NCBI GenBank assembly: GCA_025201805.1
Contig: MU619284.1
Coordinates: 185,576 to 213,054 of the forward strand
Reading direction: 5' to 3'
DNA: 27,479 bases
Origin: Parasitella parasitica
Lineage: Eukaryota > Mucoromycota > Mucoromycetes > Mucorales > Mucoraceae
Below are positions 1 through 8,901 of this stretch, in pieces. The notes below the pieces were generated by a model. The model worked only from the letters and a program-made list of their open reading frames with translations. It had not been told where the DNA came from and did no database searches. The translations under genes and the position numbers were made by a program. How positions within the stretch are numbered: position 1 is the stretch's first letter; every line of letters starts with the position of its first letter.

Positions 1-1
1 T

Positions 2-1159
2 ATCGAGACAATTGATTCATCAATCAACACGGCATATACAACACCAACAACTCTGAACCCCCCGGATAAATCTTTTGAGACGCTACGAGTTGGCACACTC
101 AACTGTCGAGGTCTGACCAAGACAGCTGCCTCCTCCACCCGTCAACACTTTATTCGCTATTTACGAACATGCTCTCTCGATTTGCTAGCACTTCAAGAGA
201 CGCACGCTTCTAGCACCACCATCCAAGACCAGTTCCACCTTCAATTTCAAGCCAAGTCTAGTATTTGGTCAAAACATTGCGGGCTGGTCTCCTTTTCTTC
301 TGAAATCTCATTCTCGAATTCCATTGTCAGCATCTGTGGGCGGATCATATCAACCACGATATCTCATGCTTCTCATGCATTTGAACCGTTTTCTACAACG
401 GTCGTGTATTTTCCTGCATCCCGCTCTGACCGAATTCGTTTCTTGTCTACCATTCTCACAGACTTTGCCTCTGTGTTTTCGTCATCTCCCTCCCGTTCTA
501 TTATCCTGGGTGATTTCAACTACACCTACTCTAATGCTTCTTCGTCCCGGAATCGACAGGCTCCTGCTCCTTGGTTACAGTACCTTGGTGATCATTTTAT
601 CAATGGCATCACGGCTCCAGGTGCCTCCCCTTCTGTTACATTCCAGCGTGGCTCGTCTCAATCTTGTATAGACTACATCTTTTTGTCCTCAGATCTCCTG
701 TCATCTATACAATATGAACATTGCCATACATCTTATATACAACCCGCTTGGTCCGATCACTTCCTTCTTTCTAGCCAGCTTCGGCTGTATCCATCCACAG
801 ATGCTTCGTCCACGTCGTCTGTTGGCAAAGGCCTGTGGCGTGCCCACCCTCTTCTAGCTGCCAACTCCACCTTTTGTCGACAACTACATCGTGCTCTAAG
901 TGGTCGAGTCCCGACTCTTGATCCCACCTTGTCTGCTGCCCAGAAATGGGAGGAATTGAAACGTACCACTGCAACTGTTGCCCAATCCTTCTCAAGACGT
1001 AATGCTTATACCCTTAAGCGCGCTGAAGAGCTCCTTCACAAGAAACGGTCTCGCATACAGCAACACTTATCGACGGATCCAACTAAAAAAAGCGGAGCTG
1101 ACTCCACAACTGTCCATTGTAGAGGACCAGCTTTCTGCCATCCAACAATACCATGTTGA
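2..1159 (+). pseudogene. LINE endonuclease (APE/EEP) part, frameshifted, 5'-partial
   Basis: The frame is open from base 2, with no start codon inside the window, so the protein begins upstream. It shows the exonuclease/endonuclease/phosphatase fold motifs used to nick target DNA for target-primed reverse transcription: LRVGTLNCRGL (from about base 86), LLALQETH with the catalytic Glu, ILGDFNYT, and the terminal SDH motif in AWSDHFLLSS. After about residue 360 of the visible frame it runs into the A7 tract at 1085-1091. Beyond that, this frame is nonsense and stops at 1159, while the true continuation is in the frame of the RT part. Removing one A would fuse the two frames. This is either a decayed copy, an assembly error or a +1 frameshift site. 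Confidence 0.9.
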
Positions 1160-4034
1160 AACCTTGGCTTTGCGGTCTGGTGTTCGTTGGCGTGAACAAG
1201 GAGAGATGTCACCAGGATTCTTGAAGAAAACGTCGTCCATTCGAGCTGCTCGAACCCTCATCCCTCCATTAATTCATCCAATGACACAATCTTTGTGTAC
1301 CTCGAAAGAATCCATGCTTGATGCCGCTGCCACCTATTATGGTACGCTCTACACTCCAGATGCTATCGATATGAATGCTGTACACGACTTACTAGATGCA
1401 ATTCCTCAATCCGCTCGTTTGTCTTCTACCGCATCTCAATCTATGCTCGAGCCCATCACCTTTGACGACCTCTGTGAAGCCTTTTCTCGTGCACCCACCA
1501 CTTCATCGCCTGGTATGGATGGTTTACCGTATCAGCTTGTCCATCTGATTGTCACCAATCAAACATGCCGAGAAATTGCGCTAGCTACCTTCAACAATGC
1601 CTTGACCCACTCGGATCTTCCTCCTTCATGGCTGGAATCCTGTGTTGTGCTACTTCCAAAGAAAGGACCCCCAGAACTCTTGCAAAACTGGCGTCCCATA
1701 TCTTTGATCAACACTGATGCCAAAGTCTTCACTCGCATTCTCAGTGGCCGCATGATTGACCAAGCTTCCTCCCTTATCAATCCATTTCAAACGGGATTCG
1801 TGAGAGGCCGGTTCATCGCAGATAATGGTCTTCTTATGAAGTTAATCATGGAACATGCGCGTGCTACTTCTTCTTCTAGTATTGGTCTGCTCCTTGATCA
1901 GGAAAAGGCGTATGACCGTGTCCATCCCGTATATCTTCGCGCCGTCCTCCTTCGCTTTGGCTTCCCTGTGGCTTTGGTTGATTGTATCTCTCACTTGTTC
2001 TTTGACAATCATCTAGTTGTCAATGTCAATGGTTTTCTCTCACCAAGAGTCCCTCAACTACGAGGCTTAAAACAAGGTGACCCAATCAGCCCTATTCTGT
2101 TCAACTTGGCATTTGAGCCGCTTCTTAGAAAGATTCTTCAGGATCCACAACTGCCAGGTTTCCAGTTACCCTCACCTCCTTCCCTCAATGCTCCTTCTGC
2201 TGTCAAAATGATGGCGTACGCTGATGATATTGCTTGTCTGTTGACCTCTCCTGCCGATCTCGATCGACTACATTCCCATCTACAAGTGTACTCTGCTGCA
2301 TCCAACGCTCTGGTGAACTTTCACAAGACGGAGGCTATCTCTCTCAGTGGCTCCGTCACTAACTATGATTCGATTTGGCGAACCTCACTTCTTCAACATC
2401 GCATCACTAGTTGGCATGATGCTACGTCGCCTTCACCCATCCGATATCTGGGCTTTCCATTGTTTACATCGATTAAACAACGAAACTCTTTTCTCGAACA
2501 ATTGGTTGATAAGATCCGTATAGGCTGTCAAATCCACAAACACCGAGGTCTTTCCGTACGCGGACGAGCCACTGTCCTTAACTCGCTTGTTCTCAGTCGG
2601 CTCTGGCATGTCCTTCGAGTGGTGACAGTGCCGGTTTCCATTTTGAATTCTATTCAATCTGTGATCTCTCAGTTTGTCAATTTTCGAATATCTCCAAAAA
2701 TTGGTCATCTCACTTTCTTCGCCTCTCGGTCCCAAGGTGGTCTTGGCATCCTCAATCCAAAGTTACAACAAGGCGCGCTCCAGCTACGATGGCTCGAACC
2801 GTTGCTCAGCATGTCTTCCACCCAAATGATGTCTCATCCTTCCATAGTGTTACCTCGACTAATCGGTTTCTTGGGTGCTCATATCTCCAACAACCCAAAC
2901 CTTCCCACCGACCATCCGTCGCAACTTTTCGAACATCGCATCAGTCTTTTTTTTTCAGGTCTTCGTCCTTCCGCTTGTAATCAACAAGATAGTTCATGGT
3001 CACTGTTGTTCCGCGCTATGGATCGTATCCCACTAGACTTCTCCTCCACCGTCATCAGCGCAGCTACCAGCTTACAGATTCCTTTAGCCTCGGTTGTTCT
3101 TTCTGTCTCCCCGAACACCAAGTTCAGGAAATCCTTTGATAAGCTGCCAGCCTCCATTGCATACACCATGGATCCTACATTGGACCACTGCCTCCGCCCA
3201 AAGTCGACTCAAGAGATCTCATCCAACCCCAACCTAGCCACATCGTTCTTGAGGTTCGTCAGACAAGATCAAATTCAGCTCGCTCCTTTCTTTGTTCGTA
3301 CATTCATTCATAGAAGGTTTGCAGGAGTGGGCCGTTTTCCTTTCTCACCCGTTGGGAATCACCTCGTCGTGGATGCCTCTCCATTTGTCCAAGCTGTTTT
3401 CTCATCTTTGTCACCTACATCTCGTGTCCGCCAGCATCGTCTTTGCACTAAATCATACCGAAAACTCTGCTCACCGCCATCTGCTCCTCCTCCTTCCTTA
3501 CCTCCACCTTACAACCCATCCACTCGCCCAGCATGGTCAACCTTTTGGGCTTTGCCACTATCTCACTCGTGTCGCAATGTTTGGTACCGCTTCCTCTATC
3601 ATCGAATTCCTCACCGTGTTCGCTTGTATGAATGGGAGCGAGCTCCTTCACCATCTTGTGCCATCTGTCACCACCCAACCGAATCAACTGATCATTTCAT
3701 GTTCTCCTGTCCTGTCAAACTTGCTGTCTGGCAACAGGTTCATCATGAGCATTTGGGTGCAGAAGCATCTATCACTTCCCTCGACCTCCATCATCTTCTT
3801 ACCACCCTTCGATCACCTCATGTTCGCTCCACATCCGATCTTTGTATCATTGCTGCTACTTTAGAATCCATTTGGTTATCCCATTGGTCCTTTATCTTCA
3901 ATGATACGCCATTCACCACTGCCATTGTCCTTGCTCTGGTCGCTCACAAAATTCGTCAATACAAACAGGAATCCTTCTTAGCAGCTGGTATTCCGCACTC
4001 ACCTCCTCCTTTCTTCGCTATTGATCCTCTTTAA
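1092..4034 (+). CDS. LINE reverse transcriptase with C-terminal zinc knuckle
   Basis: This is the continuation of the LINE polyprotein in the next frame. The frame is open from 978, but it only becomes meaningful after the A7 tract. Counting from the ATG at 978, the RT motifs are in order: SPGMDGLPYQLV; NWRPISLINTDAK; FQTGFVRGRFIADN; motif A LLLDQEKAYDRV with Asp307; motif B GLKQGDPISPILFN near 363; motif C YADD at 414-417 (bases 2217-2228); then NFHKTEA and IRYLGFPLF (motifs D/E). Near the C-terminus WYRFLYHRIPHRVRLYEW precedes a C-x2-C-x8-H-x4-C knuckle (Cys894, Cys897, His906, Cys911), the zf-RVT type found in plant and fungal LINEs. The catalytic Asp residues are intact. No stop interrupts the 2.9 kb after the frameshift, so the copy is fairly young. 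Confidence 0.95.
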   Translation, partial: AELTPQLSIVEDQLSAIQQYHVETLALRSGVRWREQGEMSPGFLKKTSSIRAARTLIPPLIHPMTQSLCTSKESMLDAAATYYGTLYTPDAIDMNAVHDLLDAIPQSARLSSTASQSMLEPITFDDLCEAFSRAPTTSSPGMDGLPYQLVHLIVTNQTCREIALATFNNALTHSDLPPSWLESCVVLLPKKGPPELLQNWRPISLINTDAKVFTRILSGRMIDQASSLINPFQTGFVRGRFIADNGLLMKLIMEHARATSSSSIGLLLDQEKAYDRVHPVYLRAVLLRFGFPVALVDCISHLFFDNHLVVNVNGFLSPRVPQLRGLKQGDPISPILFNLAFEPLLRKILQDPQLPGFQLPSPPSLNAPSAVKMMAYADDIACLLTSPADLDRLHSHLQVYSAASNALVNFHKTEAISLSGSVTNYDSIWRTSLLQHRITSWHDATSPSPIRYLGFPLFTSIKQRNSFLEQLVDKIRIGCQIHKHRGLSVRGRATVLNSLVLSRLWHVLRVVTVPVSILNSIQSVISQFVNFRISPKIGHLTFFASRSQGGLGILNPKLQQGALQLRWLEPLLSMSSTQMMSHPSIVLPRLIGFLGAHISNNPNLPTDHPSQLFEHRISLFFSGLRPSACNQQDSSWSLLFRAMDRIPLDFSSTVISAATSLQIPLASVVLSVSPNTKFRKSFDKLPASIAYTMDPTLDHCLRPKSTQEISSNPNLATSFLRFVRQDQIQLAPFFVRTFIHRRFAGVGRFPFSPVGNHLVVDASPFVQAVFSSLSPTSRVRQHRLCTKSYRKLCSPPSAPPPSLPPPYNPSTRPAWSTFWALPLSHSCRNVWYRFLYHRIPHRVRLYEWERAPSPSCAICHHPTESTDHFMFSCPVKLAVWQQVHHEHLGAEASITSLDLHHLLTTLRSPHVRSTSDLCIIAATLESIWLSHWSFIFNDTPFTTAIVLALVAHKIRQYKQESFLAAGIPHSPPPFFAIDPL

Positions 4035-4174
4035 GGTTGAATTGCTCTCTCCTCTCTCACTGTCGTTCTGTTTCTACTGCATCATTTCGACCACTCAACC
4101 TCCCATACAAACCAATCAACAGATCTAACTTCAACAAAAACAAGAACAAAATACAAAACCCAAAAAAAAAAAAA

Positions 4175-4717
4175 TATGCATAATATACAAATCACAAAAA
4201 ACTCGCCTTCCCCTCTTCCACTTTCAAAAATAGAAAACCCCAAAAACATTTATGTGACCTTCCTTAAATCGTTGCTCACTAATAAAACCGAGACCACCAG
4301 TCTCCATATAAACAAAAAAAAAAAAGGTATAAATATTTTGAAGAAGAATAAATGTATGTTTAAGGGAACGATGTAGTATAATCATTGATACAACTGGTTC
4401 TGTATAATGATGCATACAATTACAGCGACTATCTTCAAAAAGTTTTGATTTTTGCAGAAATCCTTACTTCAAGAATTATTGCTGAAAGAGAAAATGCCGC
4501 AATTAAACCTTTGACGAATTTTTCCAGCATTTTGTAGACACTCCTTGAAAATTTCAATAAAAATCGTCTGTAATCATTATAACTTCTGACCAGGAATTGG
4601 TCAACTTACTTGCAAAAGTTGGTCAACTTGCATTCTCGCACAAATGCGCAATGTTTCTCAAAAGTTCATAAATTGAGAGTGGAAGCGAAGTAATTTCAGA
4701 TAAAATCAATAAAAGAC
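4175..4717. other. Intergenic, A-rich then AT-rich; no gene seen
   Basis: This lies between the LINE tail and the aldo/keto reductase 3' end. It may still contain LINE 3' UTR up to the A12 run at 4314-4325. The 11-mer TTGGTCAACTT occurs twice, at 4597-4607 and 4619-4629. Two short frames overlap here on opposite strands and have no recognisable motif or codon bias. Confidence 0.6.
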
Positions 4718-4723
4718 TTTATT
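4718..4723 (-). terminator. AATAAA poly(A) signal of the aldo/keto reductase
   Basis: TTTATT on the plus strand reads AATAAA on the gene strand, 14 nt past the stop codon. The position is short but plausible for a compact fungal 3' UTR. Confidence 0.45.
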
Positions 4724-4737
4724 TTCTGATACAAATT

Positions 4738-5894
4738 TTAGATGGTGGGTCTGGGAGTATAGGGCTCTTCAAGATATTTGACCTCTTCCTTAGTAAGGTT
4801 CAAATCCAAAGAGCCTACTAAATCATGCAATTGCTCAATACGAGAGGCGCCAATAATAGGTGCGGATACAAATGGCTTTGTAAACTCCCAGGCTAAAGCA
4901 ACCTGAGCACTAGTGACATTGTGCCTCTTGGCAATTTCTTCAACTCTGTCAATGATGGTGTTGTTGCTCTCTTGCTGAGCTGAAGGAAACATGGAGAAAC
5001 TGAATCTCGTGTTTGATCGGTCTGTATTTCTGGTCTTGCCTGTAAGAGCACCCATAGCAAGAGGAGACCAAGGAATCATACCGATACCAGCATCGGCGCA
5101 GTAGGGAACCATCTCTCTCTCTTCTTCTCTGTAAAGCAAGTTGTACAAGTTTTGCATAGAGACAAACTTGGCCCATCCATTGCGTTCAGCAATAGAGTTC
5201 AGCTTTTGGAATTGCCAAGCTGCCATGGTCGACGCACCAATATATCTGACCTTTCCGGAGCGAACGACATCGTTGAGAGCTTGCATGATTTCTTCCATAG
5301 GTGTTTGCTATTGATCTTCAAATCAATCATCGCGTTCTATGATAATCAGGTAAAATACATACAGTATCCAAACGGTGAATTTGGTAAAGGTCAATATAGT
5401 CAACACCTAGTCTTTCTAGTGACGCATCGACAGCGTCCAAAATATGTTTGCGAGAGAGACCATAACCGTTCACCATCTCAGGATCTTTCTCGAGCCCATC
5501 CCTATTGAATGGTCTAGATGGATCGCTGTATACAGGTGCAAAGACCTTCGTAGCAATTACAACACGACTACGAGGCGCTCCAATCTCGCGCAAAGCCTTA
5601 CCGAGGACACGCTCGCTTTCACCGTTTGAGTAAGTATCTGCAGTATCAAAGAAGTTTATATTCAGTCTATAAGCTTCCTTGATAAATTCAATAGACTCCT
5701 TCTCATCCTTGACCCAGGAGCTCCATTTGGAGGTACCATACGACATACAGCCGAGACAAATACGAGAGATCTAGATTTTCCTGTAAGCATAGAAACTGGC
5801 AACTCCATCAATTAATACTCACTCGTAAGCCTGTATTTCCGAGTTGAACGTACTGCATTTCGGGCAATTTCTTGTTGTTTTCATTATCTGACAT
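4738..5894 (-). CDS. Aldo/keto reductase (YakC/AAD-like), 3 exons
   Basis: NADPH-dependent aldo/keto reductase that reduces aldehydes or ketones; the substrate is not predictable and a cytosolic location is likely. Exons: 5894-5823, 5770-5363 and 5307-4738, giving 349 aa, the usual size. Introns are GTGAGT...TCTAG (52 nt) and GTATGT...ATAG (55 nt). The junctions restore LGNTGLR/ISRICLGCMSYG and HRLDT/QTPMEEIM. The catalytic tetrad is visible: Asp66 and Tyr71 in FFDTADTYSNGESE, Lys99 in VVIATKVF, His156 in LYQIHRLD. The C-terminal half has SGKVRYIGAS and the NADP-binding end APIIGASRIEQL. The start is uncertain: Met13 (LPEMQYVQLG) is where many homologues begin, and a TATAAAT lies only about 18 nt upstream of the first ATG. 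There is no targeting peptide. It is divergent from the aminotransferase, 1.5 kb away. Confidence 0.95.
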
Positions 5895-7272
5895 TTTGAT
5901 AGTATTCTGATATTTATACGGAAATAAAATACAAATTAAACTAAGAAATGAGGATACGAGCTTCTTTTATGTTGGCAGGAATGTTGGCGATGAGAAATAA
6001 TTACTGGTTTCACAGTTACCTTTCAAGTGGCATTGAATACGAATTATCCAAAATAGGTTCAGCTTGAAACAAGTGGCTCCCATTTTTAGACATAAATTAC
6101 GTTTTGCATATACCATTTTGACAAAAATCGATTTGTCAGTACTAGATTCTGATGATAACTTTATCTCGCATATAAGCATGCATTAGTTTATGTAATATAT
6201 CATTTGCTACACGGCTTACATCTCGTATTTGTTTGAATTCCAAAAGATGTCGCAAACAAAAAGTCCTACTCAACAAGGTGGTGTTGGAACATTTGACAAT
6301 CTGTAACTGTCTTCATTTTCAATATGCTTCACCTCACTTAAAAACTTTAATATAAAAAAACTATTATTATGAATTTTAATCTTTTTGACATTTCCTCTCT
6401 CATATGAGCATTAAGATATCACATTTTTTAGGCTTCGTTTTAGATGAACCGTGGATATTGAGGACTCCGTTCCTTACCGTTTCCCATACGTTTTAGAGTC
6501 TTGAGATACGCGCTCCTATTATCAATTGATTAAAATATTAAATAGAAAGTGTGAATGCTAACTGTATTTTCTTTAAATGAAATAAACTTATTTATGAGGT
6601 GCATCAACATTTAGCGGCTGTCAATAAGAAAATCGTTCCCCAATTTACATTTAAACAAGTGTCTGCAATACACAAAAAGGCATTTAGATCAGGCGTTATC
6701 TAATTGATACCTCAGGGGTTTTTATTTTTTTGCATGAAAATACAGTCTGATCCTGGTCCGGAAGACTTGAGCAGCGAAAGGGCGGGAGCTGTAGATCGCC
6801 CCCACCACATTTATGGCACCGTTTCGAAAAGTTGTAACTTAAATATGCTGATAATGATATACATTGATAGTACGCTTTCTTTAACTTATAGTAATGTTGA
6901 GATAATGCCTGTATGACGACTAATTTTTTTTTAGGGAAATAATTACTTAATTATAGATTTAAAACATTGTTTTATCAAACAGGCATTGTATTTGCTGCCT
7001 GGGAAATTTGATCTACAGCTTCCGTAACGGCTAAAGGAAGATGGAAAGGCAGATCCAAATTTAGAAAATTTAATACGGCTTTTATGTAATAAGCTTTTAG
7101 TTCAACAATGGGGATTTTCGCACGCCAAAGGGATGTTCGGTCAAGGTTATGATAAATCCATTACTCGATATGGAAGGAAATATACTCTGATTGGCTGTAG
7201 CTGACAAATGCTTTAAAAGAAACAAGTTCACTATAGCCTGATTGGGCAAATTGAATGCTTGATGCAACAGTG
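5895..7272. other. Intergenic region between divergent genes
   Basis: About 1.4 kb of AT-rich DNA separating the 5' ends of the aldo/keto reductase and the aminotransferase. TATAAAT on the minus strand at 5918-5912 is a candidate TATA element for the reductase. A short open frame at 6247-6306 starts MSQTKSPTQQGG and ends at TAA after 19 codons, so it is either chance or an orphan first exon. A G+C-richer island lies at about 6745-6810, with a short GGGCG/CGCCC stem. The open frames at 5967-6179 and 6704-6916 have no family motif and are not called. Confidence 0.5.
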
Positions 7273-7279
7273 TATAAAA
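7273..7279 (+). promoter_or_regulatory. TATA box of the aminotransferase
   Basis: TATAAAA lies 87 nt before the ATG at 7360 and is followed by a pyrimidine-rich leader (CTCTTTTCTTCG and similar), the usual layout of an expressed fungal promoter and 5' UTR. Confidence 0.55.
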
Positions 7280-7359
7280 GCTAGCATCACTCTTTTCTTC
7301 GTTCATATTCTCTTTTCATATTTTTTCATATTTTTTAACGGTTTGCTCATAAATTCATT

Positions 7360-8802
7360 ATGTCTAGTGTATCAAAGCTCGCACAATTCGGCAAAAAGCA
7401 CATTGCTCATGGTATCGGTAGATCCACAGAACTTGTCATCGAAAAGGCAAAGGGAACCTACGTTTATACTGTTGAGGGCAAGAAATACCTTGACCTTACC
7501 ACCGGGATCGGCGTCACCAACACTGGTAAAGTATTTGCTCTTTGGTAAACAAGACTGAGACTAATCACGCGTTTGATGCAATTAGGCCACTGCCATCCTA
7601 CAGTTGTGAAGGCAGTTCAGGAGCAAGTAGCCAATATGTCGCATGGCCAAGTCAACATCTTCTATCAAAAACCTATGCTCGATCTTATTGAAGGTTTGTT
7701 GCCCAGGATGCCTTCCCCCAAACTTGACACATTCTTCTTCTGGAATTCTGGTTCCGAGGCTGTTGAAGCTGCTGTCAAGGTTGCTCGTCATGCCACCAAG
7801 AAACAAAACATCATTGTCTTCCAGGGCTCTTATCACGGCCGTACCTTTGGTACCATGGCCTTGACCACCTCCAAAACCATATACAGCGCTGGTTTCTCTC
7901 CCTTGATGCCTGGCGTACATGTTGCACCTTATCCTTACTTCCAGCAATGGTCTGCTCACAAGGCTGATCCCAAGAAATTCACTCCTGAATGGTGTGGTGA
8001 AGAAGCCCTGCATCAACTTGAGCTTTTATTAAAGCAACGCTCTGATCCTCAAGATACCGCTGCTATTTTAATCGAGCCTGTTCAAGGCGAAGGTGGTTAT
8101 GTTGTCCCTCCCAAGAGTAAGTATTGTCTTTTTTTGTAAGGATCTCAGAGAATAACGTTCATGTGTGCGTTGTTAGATTTCTTGGAAGGTCTCCGTAAAA
8201 TCTGTGACAAGAATGACATCTTGTTGATCTGCGATGAAGTGCAATCTGGCTTTGGTCGTACTGGTAAGATGTTTGCTGTTGAGCATTTCGGTATTGTTCC
8301 CGATATTTTAGTCATGGCCAAGGGTATTGCCTCTGGCTATCCTCTCTCTGCTATTGTCTCCCGCAAGGAAATCATGGATAAGCAACCTGCTGGTTCCATG
8401 GGAGGCACTTATTCAGGCAATGCTGTCTCCTGTGCTGCGGCCAAGGCAACTCTTCAAATTTTTGACGAGGAGAAGCTTTTGGACAACTGTAATACTCGCT
8501 CTGAGCAATTTTTCAAGGGTTTGAGAGAAAAAATTCCTGCACTTTTGCCTGAGGGTGTCACTGTTGACATCCGTGGTAAGGGTTTGATGATTGGTATTGA
8601 ATTTATGGGTGTCCCTAAAGGGTTCGCCAACAGCATTGCTTCTGAAGCATTAAACCTTGATACCATCTTATTAACCACATCAATCTACGAGACTCTTCGT
8701 TTAATTCCTCCTCTCACTATCACCGAACAAGAGACTGACATTGCTCTCGAAAAGGTTGTTGCTAGTGTTGCCGCCGCCGTTGAGAATCTCAAGAAGGCTT
8801 AA
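7360..8802 (+). CDS. 4-aminobutyrate aminotransferase-like (GabT-type, class III), 3 exons
   Basis: PLP-dependent class III aminotransferase that would move an omega-amino group (GABA, or a related diamine or ornithine-type substrate) to 2-oxoglutarate. Exons: 7360-7525, 7586-8116 and 8177-8802, giving 440 aa. Introns are GTAAAG...TTAG and GTAAGT...TTAG, 60 nt each, with joins restoring GVTNTGHCHPTVV and VVPPKNFLEGLRK. Motifs: NSGSEAVEAAVKVAR and QGSYHGRTFGTMALT (cofactor phosphate and ring binding), EPVQGEGGY, LICDEVQSGFGRTGK with Asp252 for the pyridine nitrogen, and MAKGIASGYPLSAI with the Schiff-base Lys281. The N-terminus (MSSVSKLAQFGKKHIAHG) does not look like a strong mitochondrial presequence. 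Length and motif spelling resemble bacterial GabT/PuuE more than the longer Uga1/GatA type of Dikarya; the exact substrate is inference. Confidence 0.94.
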
Positions 8803-8895
8803 AATCCCTTTGGCTGTATTCGCTTTTTTCCGCTCCCACTAGATATTTTATTCATTTTCTGTATTTAAATCAACACAAAGTCGTTTTCAACGTTG

Positions 8896-8901
8896 AATAA
8901 A
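8896..8901 (+). terminator. AATAAA poly(A) signal of the aminotransferase
   Basis: AATAAA lies 94 nt after the stop codon, in a T-rich context, at a typical distance. Confidence 0.55.

Larger units (their letters stand above)
1..4174 (+). mobile_element. Non-LTR retrotransposon (LINE), 5' end cut by window edge
   Basis: A LINE running left to right. The order is APE-type endonuclease, reverse transcriptase and C-terminal zinc knuckle, all in one ORF2-like product, with no LTRs or integrase seen. The 5' part, including any ORF1 and the 5' UTR, lies outside the window. After the RT stop at 4034 there is an A-rich 3' UTR. Its 3' end is unsure: an A13 run at 4162-4174 and an A12 run at 4314-4325 could each be the tail. 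No target-site duplication can be tested because the 5' end is missing. The coding region carries one frameshift near 1085-1091, so this copy probably cannot make a full product by normal translation. Confidence 0.95.

Noticed and set aside
978-1091. First 38 codons of the RT frame starting at ATG 978
   Set aside because: This part overlaps the endonuclease frame and has no LINE similarity; the true RT frame starts to make sense only after the A7 run.
7582-8016. Minus-strand 144-codon frame
   Set aside because: Antisense shadow of the aminotransferase, whose motifs are all on the plus strand.
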